From: Cupriavidus necator
GTDB lineage: Bacteria; Pseudomonadota; Gammaproteobacteria; Burkholderiales; Burkholderiaceae
Direction: 5' to 3'
Length of the DNA stretch: 64,000 nt
Assembly (NCBI RefSeq): GCF_013141915.1
Contig: NZ_SROX01000025.1
Location: 1 to 64,000 of the forward strand
In this document: in pieces, positions 43,488 through 52,761 of the stretch
How the letters are laid out: every line of letters starts with the position of its first letter
Position numbering within the stretch: the stretch's first letter is position 1
The notes under the pieces: generated by a model
What the model was told of the DNA's origin: nothing
Database searches by the model: none
Seen by the model: the letters and a program-made list of their open reading frames with translations, nothing else
Made by a program: the position numbers and the translations under genes

Positions 43488-44359
43488 GGTGTAGCGCCGG
43501 CTTGCGCGGCGATGGCGATTGGCTTGGCGACCACCGCCACGGCAGCGGCGGGTGCGGTCATCGGTTTCGGCTGCCCCTGGCGTGCCGCGGCCCGGTCGCG
43601 CGTGGCGGTAGCGCGGGCAATGCGGTCGGCTTCCTTGCGGATGGCACCGCGCGTGGCTTCAGGCAGCGCGGCCTTCTGCATCATGGCGTTGGCCTGGGCG
43701 CGCTTGCCGTCGGCCATCAACCAGACCACGGCATTGCTGATCACACGCGGATTGCGCGCGTCCAGCTCGAGCGCCTGCATCACCGGCACGCGTGCGTCTT
43801 GCAGCGCGCCGGCGCGCATCAGCGCATAGCCCAGGTCGCTGGCGATGCGCGCGTTGACCGGGTCGAGCGCGGCGGCCGCGCGCAACTCCGTGACCGCGCG
43901 CGCAAAGTCATCCTGGCGTCCGGCCAGCAGCCCCAGCCCGTGGTGCGCATGTGCGGCCTCGGCGCCCTTGGCGGTGGCGGCCAGCTGCTGGTACGCCTCG
44001 GTGGCGGCCTGGTCCTGCCCGGTTTCGCGCAGCGCATCGGCGCGCATTACCTGGATCTCGGGGCCGGCGCCGAAGCGCTGCACATAGACCTCGATATGCG
44101 CGAGCGAGGCAAAGTACAGCCCGTCCTGCTGCATCTTGCGGATCAGGCCCAGGTAGACTGCCTGTTCGCTGTACTCGGCGCGCGCGGTCTTGTCGCGCAA
44201 TTTGGCCAGTTCCACCTGGGCCTCGGCCTGCTCGTGCATGGCCGAGGCGCCGTTGTTGCCGGCGGCGCAGCCGCACAGCGCGGCCAGCAGCAGGCACGCG
44301 GCCGAAGTCCGCATCCGGCTCGTCGCCAGGCGCGCCGAGCGCGCCATGAATCGCATCAT
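43484..44359 (-). CDS. tadD: TPR lipoprotein TadD
   Basis: A 291-residue protein with a signal peptide and lipobox (LLAALCGC). Tetratricopeptide repeats fill the middle: AEAAHAHHGLGLLAGRQDDFARAVTELRAAAALDPVNARIASDLGYALMRAGALQDARVPVMQALELDARNP. TadD is the pilotin-like lipoprotein that helps the RcpA secretin assemble. The C-terminus is Arg/Ala-rich with a long Ala/Val tail. The ATG overlaps the tadC stop by 4 nt. Confidence 0.9.
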   Translation of the reverse strand: MMRFMARSARLATSRMRTSAACLLLAALCGCAAGNNGASAMHEQAEAQVELAKLRDKTARAEYSEQAVYLGLIRKMQQDGLYFASLAHIEVYVQRFGAGPEIQVMRADALRETGQDQAATEAYQQLAATAKGAEAAHAHHGLGLLAGRQDDFARAVTELRAAAALDPVNARIASDLGYALMRAGALQDARVPVMQALELDARNPRVISNAVVWLMADGKRAQANAMMQKAALPEATRGAIRKEADRIARATATRDRAAARQGQPKPMTAPAAAVAVVAKPIAIAAQAGATP

Positions 44360-45393
44360 CGCGTTCCTCCCATGTTTGCCAGCATGCGAATTACCCCGAG
44401 AAAACCAGGGCCCGCGGTCAGGATCAGCAGCACCGGCAGCAGGCTGACCACCATCACCGCGGTCATCTTGACCGTGAGGCGGCCAATCTCATCCTTCATG
44501 CGCGACTTGCGCGCCTCTTGCATGCGCAGCCCGAACTGGCGCAGCGGCTCCTGCACCGCACCGCCGTGCTTGTCGACCTGTGTCAGCAGCGTGATCAGGC
44601 TCTTCAGGTCTTCGCTGTCGAACAGACGGCCGATGCGCAGCAGCGTCTGCTCGCGCGAGCGGCCCGACGCGAACTGCTGGTTGGCGCGCGCCAGCTCCGG
44701 GCCCAGCACGCGCAGCATGCTGCCGAACTCGGCCACGATCACCTGCAGGCTCTGGTCGATCGACAAGCCCACGCCCTGCAGCAGCCGCAACATGTCGATC
44801 AGCACCGGCAGCTCGTCGTCGACCATGCGCAGGCGCGCGGCGGCGCGGCGGCGCAGGTACCACTTGGGCGCCAGGTAGGCCACGGCGAAGGTGCCGAAGC
44901 CCCATGCCATCACGGCGAACGCGCCCGCGCCGACATGCCACAGCATCGCCAGTACCGACAAGGCCAGCGGCAGGGCCAGCCGCAGCACGCCGAACACCAC
45001 GCGCGCCTGCAGGCCAACCCAGCCGCATTGCTCCAGCAGTTGCTGGTCTTCGGGCGTCACCACCGCGCGGCCCAGCCGCGATTCCAGCCAGTGGGCGTCG
45101 AAGCGCTCGCCGACGCGCGCGCCAAGTTGAGCGCCGAGCGCGTTGGCTACCCCGGCCGTTGCCGCGGCGCCCGTTGCCCTGGCGCCGGGGTGCGCACCTG
45201 GCGCGCGCGGCGCGGCGGGCGTGGCCTGGGCCGCCTGCGCCGCCTCCAGCGCGCGCTGGCGCGCCAGCGCGGCGTCGATGGTGCGGGCCGACAGCCGGCG
45301 CTGGCGCCAGTCGCGCAGCAGCGGCAAGGCCATGACGCCCACGCCGCAGGCGGCGGCAAGCAGGCTCAGCGAGATCAGCGTCAGGCGGTCCAT
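44356..45393 (-). CDS. tadC: Inner-membrane pilus assembly protein TadC
   Basis: A 345-residue type II secretion F-domain protein. A membrane helix at the N-terminus is followed by an Ala-rich linker, helices around residues 130-170, the cytoplasmic domain (RMVDDELPVLIDMLRLLQGVGLSIDQSLQVIVAEFGSMLRVLGPELARA) and a pair of C-terminal helices (MTAVMVVSLLPVLLILTAGPGFLGV). It forms the inner-membrane platform with TadB. It starts 24 nt after the tadB stop. Confidence 0.92.
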   Translation of the reverse strand: MDRLTLISLSLLAAACGVGVMALPLLRDWRQRRLSARTIDAALARQRALEAAQAAQATPAAPRAPGAHPGARATGAAATAGVANALGAQLGARVGERFDAHWLESRLGRAVVTPEDQQLLEQCGWVGLQARVVFGVLRLALPLALSVLAMLWHVGAGAFAVMAWGFGTFAVAYLAPKWYLRRRAAARLRMVDDELPVLIDMLRLLQGVGLSIDQSLQVIVAEFGSMLRVLGPELARANQQFASGRSREQTLLRIGRLFDSEDLKSLITLLTQVDKHGGAVQEPLRQFGLRMQEARKSRMKDEIGRLTVKMTAVMVVSLLPVLLILTAGPGFLGVIRMLANMGGTR

Positions 45394-45416
45394 GATGGCG
45401 ATGTCATCGTTGCCGT

Positions 45417-46343
45417 TCAGATCGACCTGGCCAGCCGGTACAGCATCAGCGCGCCGGCAATTTCCAGCGCGGCGGCCGACAGCAGCATGGTCTTGCCGGT
45501 GGGGTCTTTCCACATCATCAGGATGTAGCCGGCGTTCAGCGTGAACAGGCCGCCGGCCACCACCAGCGGCAGCAGGCCCAGCACCCACGCCGACAGCCGT
45601 GTCTCCGCCGACAGCGCCATCAGCTCGCGCTGCGCCTGCTCGCGGTCGCGCATAAAGGTGGCGGTTCGCTCCATCACCACGTCGGCGCGGCCGCCGTAGC
45701 GCACCGACAGGCGCAGCACGGAAGCGACCAGCAACAGTTCCTCGACCTTGTAGGCGCGCCCGACCTGCAGCACTGCCTGGTCCAGCTCCTTGCCGGCGCG
45801 TTGCAGGTGCACGGCCTGCACCAGGCACTGGCGCAGCGGCGCCTCGGTATTGGCGATGGAATTCTGGAACGCCGCCGGCACGCTGCTGCCGATGGTCATC
45901 AAACGCACCACGCCGTCAAGGAAGCCAGGCAGCTGCGACAGCAGCTTCTTGTGCAGCCGGCGCACGCGATGCCAGGCCGCGCACGCCGTCACCGCCAGCG
46001 CGGCCACCAGCGCCGACACCGCGCCCAGCCATTGCCCCGCGACCGCGCCGGCCAGCGTGCACAGCACCAGCGGCGCCAGCCAGACCACCGCGGTACGGCG
46101 CGTCGGCGCCAGGTCGGCCCGGCGCAGGAAGTCATCCCAGCGGCGGCGCAGGTCGCGCGCCGGCATCTGCAGCCCGGGGTCGGACGCCTGCGTGTAGCGC
46201 ATCCGCACCTGCTCGGTCTGCGCCTGCAGGAAGGCCTGCTGCTGTTCGCGGCGTGCGCGTGCCTGCGCGCTGGCGAGCAGCAGCAGCCCCAGCCCGGTGA
46301 TGACCAGGGCCACCGCGGCGAGCATCAGCGTGGCGCTAGACAT
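45417..46343 (-). CDS. tadB: Inner-membrane pilus assembly protein TadB
   Basis: A 308-residue F-domain protein, partner of TadC. It has an N-terminal membrane helix, a second helix pair around residues 85-130, the soluble domain (LPGFLDGVVRLMTIGSSVPAAFQNSIANTEAPLRQCLVQAVHLQRAGKELDQAV) and C-terminal helices. Its start overlaps the tadA stop by 8 nt. The neighbouring ATPase powers the platform. Confidence 0.92.
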   Translation of the reverse strand: MSSATLMLAAVALVITGLGLLLLASAQARARREQQQAFLQAQTEQVRMRYTQASDPGLQMPARDLRRRWDDFLRRADLAPTRRTAVVWLAPLVLCTLAGAVAGQWLGAVSALVAALAVTACAAWHRVRRLHKKLLSQLPGFLDGVVRLMTIGSSVPAAFQNSIANTEAPLRQCLVQAVHLQRAGKELDQAVLQVGRAYKVEELLLVASVLRLSVRYGGRADVVMERTATFMRDREQAQRELMALSAETRLSAWVLGLLPLVVAGGLFTLNAGYILMMWKDPTGKTMLLSAAALEIAGALMLYRLARSI

Positions 46344-47652
46344 CGAAGCGGTCGTCCAGCATGAAGCCCGGCCCGCGCATGCGCGCCAGCTTGGGTGAGT
46401 GCGGCAGCAGGCCCAGCGACAGCCAGCGGTCGGTCTCGGTGCCGTCGGGGTTCAGGAACGGCTCGTGCCGGTAAAGCTCTTGCGTGGAGATGATGTTGTC
46501 GCCCAGGCCGGTGACCTCGGTGATCGAGACGATGCGGCGCTTGCCGTTGGACAGCCGCGCGATCTGCACGATGAAGTCGATCGCATTGGCGATCTGGCGC
46601 CGCAGGCTCATCTCGCTGCCCTGGAAGCCGGCGAAGCCGGCCAGCATCTCCAGCCGGTACAGGCATTCGCGCGGGCTGCTGGCGTGGATGGTGCCCATCG
46701 AGCCGTCGTGGCCGGTGCTCATCGCCTGCAGCATCTCCAGCACCTCGCCGCCGCGCACTTCGCCGACGATGATGCGGTCCGGGCGCATGCGCAGGCTGTT
46801 GCGCAGCAGGTCGCGGATCGACACCACGCCGGTGCCCTCGAAGCCGCCGGGCCGGCTTTCCAGCCGCACCACGTGCGGGTGGTTCAGCGCCAGCTCGGCG
46901 GTATCCTCGATGGTGATGACGCGCTCGGTGGGCGGCACGAAGGTGGCCAGCGCATTGAGCAGCGAGGTCTTGCCGGAACTGGTGCCGCCGCTCACCAGGA
47001 TATTGCAGCGCGCCTGCACCGCGGCCTGCAACAGGTCGCCGATTTCCGGGCTCATGGTGCCCAGCGCCTGCAGGTCGGCGGGCGTCATCGGGTCCTTGCG
47101 GAACTTGCGGATCGACACCACCGGCCCTTCCAGCGCCAGCGGCGGGATCACCACGTTGATGCGGCCGCCGTCGGGCAGGCGCGCGTCGACCATCGGGTTG
47201 GACTCATCCAGGCGCCGGCCGATCGGCGCCAGGATGCGGCGCACGATGCGCAGCAGGTGGCCGCTGTCGGCAAAGCGCACCGGGATGCGCTCGAGCACGC
47301 CGTGGCGCGACACGTACACGTCCAGGTGGCCGTTGACCAGGATGTCTTCGACCGCGGGATCGTTGAGCAGGTCCTCGATCGGGCCGAAGCCCGCCAGCTC
47401 CTTGGTCAGCGCCTCGGCGATCTGGCGCAGCTCGGCCTCGTTGATGGGGATGCGCCGCAACCGGGTAAAGCTCTCGAGCTCCAGGTCGACAAAGCGCTGG
47501 ATCGCGGTGCGCGACCAGCGGCCGAACTCGGCGCCAAGCTCTTCGATGCGGGTCAGCAGATGCTCGTGCGCCGCTTCCTTGATGTTGTGGAACTCCTGCG
47601 ACACCGGGAACGGTGCGGGGGTGTTGTCCGAGAATTCGATCGCTTGGGTCAT
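46336..47652 (-). CDS. tadA: Tad pilus ATPase TadA/CpaF
   Basis: A 438-residue secretion ATPase of the VirB11/PulE type. The Walker A motif is GGTSSGKTS (222-230), the Asp/Glu box follows at VITIEDTAEL, the Walker B is RIIVGEVR (293-300) and the His box is GTIHA (320-324). All are intact. It energises Flp pilin polymerisation from the cytoplasmic face. It follows tadZ with a 1-nt gap and overlaps tadB. The ATG at 47652 gives the usual start with an N-terminal extension of about 60 residues. Confidence 0.95.
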   Translation of the reverse strand: MTQAIEFSDNTPAPFPVSQEFHNIKEAAHEHLLTRIEELGAEFGRWSRTAIQRFVDLELESFTRLRRIPINEAELRQIAEALTKELAGFGPIEDLLNDPAVEDILVNGHLDVYVSRHGVLERIPVRFADSGHLLRIVRRILAPIGRRLDESNPMVDARLPDGGRINVVIPPLALEGPVVSIRKFRKDPMTPADLQALGTMSPEIGDLLQAAVQARCNILVSGGTSSGKTSLLNALATFVPPTERVITIEDTAELALNHPHVVRLESRPGGFEGTGVVSIRDLLRNSLRMRPDRIIVGEVRGGEVLEMLQAMSTGHDGSMGTIHASSPRECLYRLEMLAGFAGFQGSEMSLRRQIANAIDFIVQIARLSNGKRRIVSITEVTGLGDNIISTQELYRHEPFLNPDGTETDRWLSLGLLPHSPKLARMRGPGFMLDDRFDV

Positions 47653-47653
47653 G

Positions 47654-48913
47654 TCAGCTTCCAGTGCGTGCCGCGCGCGCGCCGCGCGCCACCAGCGCGG
47701 CGCGCAGCGCCGCGGGCAGTTTGTCCTTGATCCGCGCCAGCAGCGTGGTGTCCCTGGCCGCGGCCGTGCGGTAGCCCAGCCGCGCCAGCAGCTCGGCCAG
47801 CGCGCGCACATAGGGGCAGTGCGGGTCGTCGTCGGCGAGCACCGCGCCGCGGTTCATCGCCAGCACCAGCGCCTCGCGGCTGTCCGGCAGCGTCGCCACC
47901 GACTCCACGCCCACGCGCCGCGCGATCTGCGCGGCATCGACGCCCAGCCGGGCATCGAAGCGCGACACCAGCAGGTGCAGGTCGTCGCGCTCCACTTCGC
48001 GCGCGCGCAGTTCATGCACCATTTCCGCGGCGGAGACGATCGCGCCCACGCTCTGGTCCGCCACCAGGACCACGCTGTCGGCGGCCTTGACGATCTGCGC
48101 GGTGAACTCGGCATTGCCGAAGCCGCCCAGGTCGACGATCTGCAGGTCGAAGAACGCGCGCAGGCGCTCGAGCAGGCCGATCGCATCGGCGTACGAGATG
48201 TCGCGCAACTCGCTCAGCGCGGCAGGCAGCGGCAGCACGCACACGCCGTTGCCATGGCGCGTCAGCGCGGTCTGCACGAAGACCTGGTCGAAGCGGCGCA
48301 GGTTGCGCACCGCCTCGACAAAATGGAAGCCCGGGCTCAGGTTCAGGTAGAGCGCGCCGTCGCGCGCCGGCAAGCCCAGGTCGGTCAGCAGCACTTCGGC
48401 GCGCGCATCGGTCTTGGCGTGGCGCGGCAGGTGGCGGCGCGCCGCCGCGGCCAGGTTGACCGCCAGGCTGGTCACGCCCACCCCCGCGCGCGCACCGAGC
48501 AATGCCACGATCTTGCCCTGGCGCGCCGCCTCGGCCGGGCGCACCTGTTCGCTCGGCACGGCCAGGCGCTTGACCACCGCCTCGGCCTCGGCCGGCGCAT
48601 CGCGCAGGTCGATGAAGTCCTTCACGCCCGCGCGCAGCGCGGCCAGCATCACGCCGGGCTCGCCGGCATGACCCACGGCCACCAGCGGCAGTCCCGGGAA
48701 CAGCCGCTGCAATTGCTCGGCCAGGCGTGCCGACGGGCCCGCCAGTTCCGCCGAGAAATGCAGGAACACCAGTCCGGGGCGCAGCTCGGAGACGCGCTCG
48801 ATAAAGCCTTCCTGGGCCCCGCCGTCGGCCACCAGCGTGCCCAGCGCGCCGATGACCCGGCCCAGCCAGTCCCTGACTTCGCCCTGCGTTGCGTGCAACA
48901 GAAAATAATCCAT
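47654..48913 (-). CDS. tadZ: TadZ/CpaE-like polar localisation protein, atypical P-loop
   Basis: A 419-residue protein with an N-terminal receiver-like domain (about 1-115) and a C-terminal ParA/MinD-type domain. The deviant Walker A reads GARAGVGVTS (140-149), so both P-loop lysines of KGGxGKT are absent. The later LTDLGLPARDGALYLNLSP and QIVDLGGFGNAEF segments keep the fold. TadZ directs the pilus machine to its cell site, and ATP hydrolysis seems unlikely here. The ATG lies just after GGAGAG. The gene sits between rcpA and tadA. Confidence 0.88.
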   Translation of the reverse strand: MDYFLLHATQGEVRDWLGRVIGALGTLVADGGAQEGFIERVSELRPGLVFLHFSAELAGPSARLAEQLQRLFPGLPLVAVGHAGEPGVMLAALRAGVKDFIDLRDAPAEAEAVVKRLAVPSEQVRPAEAARQGKIVALLGARAGVGVTSLAVNLAAAARRHLPRHAKTDARAEVLLTDLGLPARDGALYLNLSPGFHFVEAVRNLRRFDQVFVQTALTRHGNGVCVLPLPAALSELRDISYADAIGLLERLRAFFDLQIVDLGGFGNAEFTAQIVKAADSVVLVADQSVGAIVSAAEMVHELRAREVERDDLHLLVSRFDARLGVDAAQIARRVGVESVATLPDSREALVLAMNRGAVLADDDPHCPYVRALAELLARLGYRTAAARDTTLLARIKDKLPAALRAALVARGARAARTGS

Positions 48914-48960
48914 CTCTCCGCCTCAAAGCTGTTGGCCATGCCAGCCGGCATGGCCGGCGG

Positions 48961-50373
48961 CTATTTCGAGAAACCCGGCAAAGTCGGGTCCGCGTATTCA
49001 CCCAGCACATACCAGCCCCACACATTAGGACTGGCGTTGGTCCGGCCGTCGGCGCCGACGGCCTGCGCCGCCGGCGAATTCCTCGCCATCGGCTTCACCA
49101 GCCGCGGCGTGACGACGATCATCAGCTCACGGTCTTCCTGGTGGAAGTTCAGGTTCTTGAAGAACACGCCGATCACGGGCAGGTCGCCCAGCACCGGCAC
49201 CTTGTTGACGTTGCTGACGGTGTTGCGGCTGACCAGCCCGCCGATCACGAAGCTCTCGCCGTCGCCCAGTTCCACCGTGGTGTCGGCGCGCCGCGTGACG
49301 ATGGCCGGCACCACCGCGCCGTTGATCGAGATGCCGCGCGACGGGTCGAGGTCGCTGGCCTCGGGCGCCACCTTCAGCGCAATGCGGTCGGCCGACAGCA
49401 CCGTGGGCGACACCGTCAGCCCGATGCCGAACGGCTTGAACTGGATCGTGGTCGTGCCCAGCGCCTGCGGCACGGGGATCGGGATCTCGCCGCCGGCCAG
49501 GAAACTGGCGCTCTGCCCCGACAGCGCCACCAGGCTGGGCTCGGCCAGCACGCGCGCCAGGCCGTTGGCCTCGAGCAGGCTGATGTTGGCGAAGATACCG
49601 TGCGTGAGCGACGCGGCCACCAGGTTGAAGGCATTGCTCATCGGCGATGCGATGTCGGCGCTGAAGCTGCCGGGCGCACCGCCGCTGCCCGGCGTGAAGG
49701 TGAACTTGTTCAGCGTCGTCGGCGAGAACGTGCCGAAGGCAAAGCCCGAGTTGTTGCGGAAGAAGTTGATGCCGACTTCCTTGAGCACGGTCTTGCTGAT
49801 CTCCACCACCTTGACGTCGACCTGCACGGTGCCTGAGAGCGGCACGGTGGAGCGGTCCACCACCAGGCCCGGCTTGCCGTCGCTCTTGCTTGCGGTGGCC
49901 GCGCGCGCGGCTGCCTGCGCGCGCGCGGCGGCGTAGGCGTCGGGCGACTGGCCGGTGATGGTGGCGCCGGCGGCCGAATAGCCCAGCTTCGCGCCATCGG
50001 CGTCGGGCGCGATGGCATCGACCTGCACGCTGTAGGTCTGCGGCTCGGCGCCGCCGCGCGTCCACACCATCACGTCGGTCACGCCGGGTTGTTTGGCCAC
50101 CAGCAGCACGCTTGGCGCGCCGCGGGTGCGCAGCACCAGCGCATCGGCCACCGCGGGGTTGCCCACGGCGACGCGCTCCACCGGCTGCGCACTGCGCAGT
50201 TCCTTCTGCGCGCCGGCCATCAGGCGCAATTGTCGCGCCGTGGCGGCGTCCTGCGCCTGCGCACGGGGCGCCAGCGCGCACCACGCGGTGGTGGCGATCA
50301 TGGCGGCAAGCGTCAGCTGCAACAGCCGGCGGCGCAGCGTCACGGCATGGGCGGGGGTCTTCTGGATTGGCAT
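48961..50373 (-). CDS. rcpA: Tad outer-membrane secretin RcpA/CpaC
   Basis: A 470-residue secretin. A signal peptide ends in RAQAQ. The N-terminal pilus-biogenesis domain (VAVGNPAVADALVLRTRGAPSVLLVAKQPGVTDVMVW) is followed by a secretin domain with VKVVEISKTVLKEVGINFF, LARVLAEPSLVALSGQSASFLAGGEIPIPVPQ and GLVSRNTVSNVNKVPVLGDLPVIGVFFKN, all classical. The protein forms the outer-membrane channel. The ATG at 50373 (MPIQKT) is preferred to a GTG at 50388. Confidence 0.94.
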   Translation of the reverse strand: MPIQKTPAHAVTLRRRLLQLTLAAMIATTAWCALAPRAQAQDAATARQLRLMAGAQKELRSAQPVERVAVGNPAVADALVLRTRGAPSVLLVAKQPGVTDVMVWTRGGAEPQTYSVQVDAIAPDADGAKLGYSAAGATITGQSPDAYAAARAQAAARAATASKSDGKPGLVVDRSTVPLSGTVQVDVKVVEISKTVLKEVGINFFRNNSGFAFGTFSPTTLNKFTFTPGSGGAPGSFSADIASPMSNAFNLVAASLTHGIFANISLLEANGLARVLAEPSLVALSGQSASFLAGGEIPIPVPQALGTTTIQFKPFGIGLTVSPTVLSADRIALKVAPEASDLDPSRGISINGAVVPAIVTRRADTTVELGDGESFVIGGLVSRNTVSNVNKVPVLGDLPVIGVFFKNLNFHQEDRELMIVVTPRLVKPMARNSPAAQAVGADGRTNASPNVWGWYVLGEYADPTLPGFSK

Positions 50374-50392
50374 GCGATAGGCGCCCACGTTC

Positions 50393-51343
50393 TTATTCGA
50401 TATCGCGCTTGCCGGCGCGGATCACTTCCACGCCGGCGCGTTCCCTGAACTGCGCCGACGCCGGCGGCGCCGCAACCTGCAGCGGCCGCGGTGCCGGCGC
50501 TGCCACCGGTGCGCGCGGCGCCGGCGCGCCGGCGGTGGCGGCCAGCCCGGACAGCAGCACGCCGGCCGTGGCCTTGTCGGTGGCGGCGCGCGGTGCCTCG
50601 GCGCCCATGCCGGCGCGCGCCGCCAGCGCGGGCGGCAGCTCGGCAAACATGCCGTCGCTGGGCATGGCTTCATCCTGCGGATTGCGCAGCGCCAGCATCA
50701 GGCGCCCGGAATGCTGCGCCATCGCCAGCCGGCTGACGTATTCCAGCGGCACCGACAGCACCGCGGTCTTGGCGCCTTCCTGGCGCGCCATCATCTGTTC
50801 CGGCTTGACCGCCTGCGGTCGGTTGACCGAGGCCACGCCGTAGGCCAGCACGCGCAGGCGCGACAGCAGCATGCGCGCCTGGCTGTCGGGGATTTCCTGC
50901 TGGTCGCGCCGCAGCACCAGGAACACATCGACATAGTCGCCCGGCTGCACCTGGTTGCCGACGCCGATGACTTCATCGACCGATACCGCCACCGCGCGCT
51001 CGCCTTCCGGCACCTGCGCGGCCAGGCCGGACAGCAACTGACTTTCCAGCACCGGCACGTTGGCGCCCAGCGCCACCAGCGGCACCTGCCCGGTCACGCG
51101 CGCCACGTCGCGATAGGCACCGGCGGGATCGATCGGCAGCAGCTCGACCTTGAGCGCCTCGGCATCGAGCGGCGTGCCGGCTTCGGCCGGGCGCGTAGTG
51201 ACCACCACCGGATGCAGCGGCCTGGCGCTCGCCGATGCCGCGGGCTGGGTCGGCTGGCGTCCCACCTGCCACGCCAGCAGGGCCAGCAGCAAGGCCAGGC
51301 CAAGCAGCACGATGGCCAGTAATCGGATCTGCTTGCTGGTCAT
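50393..51343 (-). CDS. rcpC: Flp pilus assembly protein RcpC/CpaB
   Basis: A 316-residue periplasmic protein anchored by an N-terminal membrane helix (LLAIVLLGLALLLALLAWQVG). A SAF-type domain follows (VVTTRPAEAGTPLDAEALKVELLPIDPAGAYRDVARVTGQVPLVALGANVPV), then GERAVAVSVDEVIGVGNQVQPGDYVDVFLV, the CpaB signature. The C-terminus is an Ala/Pro-rich linker. It is thought to stabilise the secretin. The rcpA gene starts 20 nt after its stop. Confidence 0.92.
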   Translation of the reverse strand: MTSKQIRLLAIVLLGLALLLALLAWQVGRQPTQPAASASARPLHPVVVTTRPAEAGTPLDAEALKVELLPIDPAGAYRDVARVTGQVPLVALGANVPVLESQLLSGLAAQVPEGERAVAVSVDEVIGVGNQVQPGDYVDVFLVLRRDQQEIPDSQARMLLSRLRVLAYGVASVNRPQAVKPEQMMARQEGAKTAVLSVPLEYVSRLAMAQHSGRLMLALRNPQDEAMPSDGMFAELPPALAARAGMGAEAPRAATDKATAGVLLSGLAATAGAPAPRAPVAAPAPRPLQVAAPPASAQFRERAGVEVIRAGKRDIE

Positions 51344-51386
51344 GCGGAAGTCCTTGGTTCGGGCATGGGGCGGTTCGTCATGCGCA

Positions 51387-51863
51387 TCAGATATCAGGAG
51401 AGAGCTGGACCATGGCCGAGCCCGACAGCGCGGCCGGGAGCGGCACCATCGGTACCGCGGGCATGATGTGGGTGGTGGGCAGGGTCAGCGTGACCTGCAC
51501 GCAGATGTCGGCCGAGCCCGCCGCGCATGGCACGGCCGCGGCAATGCCGGCAGCGGGAATCAAGGCACTGATGGATGCGGGAAGGGTGTTGCGCGCCATC
51601 GCGGCCGCGGCATTGACACGGGCCTGCTGGGTGGCTGCCAGGCTGGTGCCGGCAACGCCGGCGGGATAGCGCAGCGCCGCGCGCGCGCCTTCTTCAGCAG
51701 CCAGCGTCAGCACCTGTTGCAGCGCCAGCATCACGCCGTAGTACACGATGCCGATCACGATGGTGACCAGCACCGGCGCCACGATGGCGAATTCGATCGC
51801 GGCACTGCCGGCGCCGTGGCGGCGTCGGCTGATATTCCTGTTGACCCTTGCGTGCAGCAACAT
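51387..51863 (-). CDS. tadE: TadE-like minor pseudopilin
   Basis: A 158-residue protein with the TadE signature RRRHGAGSAAIEFAIVAPVLVTIVIGIVYYGVML: a prepilin-type G|SAAIEFA site followed by a hydrophobic helix. The remaining extracytoplasmic domain has a Cys pair (PCAAGSADIC) that may form a disulfide. The prepilin peptidase encoded 73 nt upstream should process it. It precedes rcpC by 43 nt. Confidence 0.9.
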   Translation of the reverse strand: MLLHARVNRNISRRRHGAGSAAIEFAIVAPVLVTIVIGIVYYGVMLALQQVLTLAAEEGARAALRYPAGVAGTSLAATQQARVNAAAAMARNTLPASISALIPAAGIAAAVPCAAGSADICVQVTLTLPTTHIMPAVPMVPLPAALSGSAMVQLSPDI

Positions 51864-51935
51864 CTGAAACCCCGGTCCCTTGGTGTGCTGCCGCGCCGAC
51901 CGGCGGCGCGGCCTGCCGGCCTCAAGCCTTTTCGG

Positions 51936-52409
51936 CTATCGGCCCGCAGCCAGCCAGGCCAGCACCCCCACGGCCAGGTACGCTGCATACGGGATGCCGC
52001 GCGCTAGCGAAAACCGCGCCGTGGGAAGTGGTTGGTCCTGGGAAGGCAAAGCGTGATCCGCGGCCGGCGTGCGGCGTGCCAGTGCCAGCGCCAGCAGCGC
52101 GTGCACCAGTCCGAGCAGGCTGCCGACGACCCATGCCACCACCAGCCCTTGCGGGCCGGTGAACAACCCCGCCACCGTCAGGAACTTGACGTCGCCCGCG
52201 GCCATGCGCCCGAGGGCGTAGACCGGCAAGGTGACGGCAAGACCCAGCCCCGCGCCGACCAGGCGCGCGGCCAGCGAGGGTTCCGCGGCCTGTCCGGCGA
52301 TCAGTGCCAGCCCGAGGGCCAGCACGGCGATCGCCAGCAGGAGATTTGGAACCCGCCGGTAAGCAAAGTCTGTGTAGAGGGTCGCCGCGCAGAGCAGCGC
52401 GGCAATCAC
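51936..52409 (-). CDS. tadV: Prepilin peptidase TadV/CpaA
   Basis: A 157-residue A24-family aspartic peptidase with about five membrane helices. The catalytic aspartates are D14 (TDFAYRRVPN) and D73 (GDVK, 72-75), both present. It cleaves the leader of Flp and TadE-type pseudopilins. The start is a GTG at 52409, 17 nt after the flp stop. The C-terminal part after the GDVK helix includes a loop (TPAADHALPSQDQPLP) longer than in some homologues. Confidence 0.9.
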   Translation of the reverse strand: MIAALLCAATLYTDFAYRRVPNLLLAIAVLALGLALIAGQAAEPSLAARLVGAGLGLAVTLPVYALGRMAAGDVKFLTVAGLFTGPQGLVVAWVVGSLLGLVHALLALALARRTPAADHALPSQDQPLPTARFSLARGIPYAAYLAVGVLAWLAAGR

Positions 52410-52426
52410 GTCGTGCTCAGCGAGGA

Positions 52427-52618
52427 TTAAGGCGTCGACGCTGTCTTGCTGAATTTCAGCACTTCGTCAGAAATCTTCTTGAAGGCATCGTTTAGATTGC
52501 CGCCCAGCGAACTGACAGTACCGACAATGGCTAGCGCGATGAGCCCCGCAATCAGCCCATATTCAATAGCGGTTGCCCCGCGCTCATCTTTAATAAAGCG
52601 TGCAATGAGTCGTTTCAT
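52427..52618 (-). CDS. flp: Flp family type IVb pilin
   Basis: A 63-residue pilin precursor: MKRLIARFIKDERG, a cleavage site G14|ATAIEYGLIAGLIALA, and a hydrophobic helix with the conserved Glu5/Tyr6 of the mature chain. The C-terminus LNDAFKKISDEVLKFSKTASTP completes a typical Flp. GGAG lies about 14 nt before the ATG. It is the first gene of the Tad operon. The upstream region holds inverted repeats at 52740-52754 and 52762-52798. Confidence 0.95.
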   Translation of the reverse strand: MKRLIARFIKDERGATAIEYGLIAGLIALAIVGTVSSLGGNLNDAFKKISDEVLKFSKTASTP

Positions 52619-52739
52619 GATTTGTTGACACTCCCGAAGTGATCTGATGCCGCGATCACGCTTCCCCCGTTCGATTATCACGGTGCTCTGGTGGCCCGCT
52701 CTTTTATCGACTATTCACGCTTGCTGCGCCTTTTTTATA

Positions 52740-52754
52740 AGACATGGTATGTCT
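52740..52754. promoter_or_regulatory. Palindrome in the flp promoter region
   Basis: AGACATGGTATGTCT has perfect 6-bp arms around GGT. It lies 122-136 nt upstream of the flp ATG, next to a T-rich run. Size and symmetry suit a dimeric regulator. Confidence 0.5.
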
Positions 52755-52761
52755 CAACCAT

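Noticed and set aside
46484-49936. Long plus-strand open frame of about 1150 codons antisense to tadA, tadZ and rcpA
   Set aside because: The minus strand encodes conserved pilus proteins with all motifs. The antisense frame is Arg/Ser/Pro-rich with no domain, a usual shadow in high-GC DNA.
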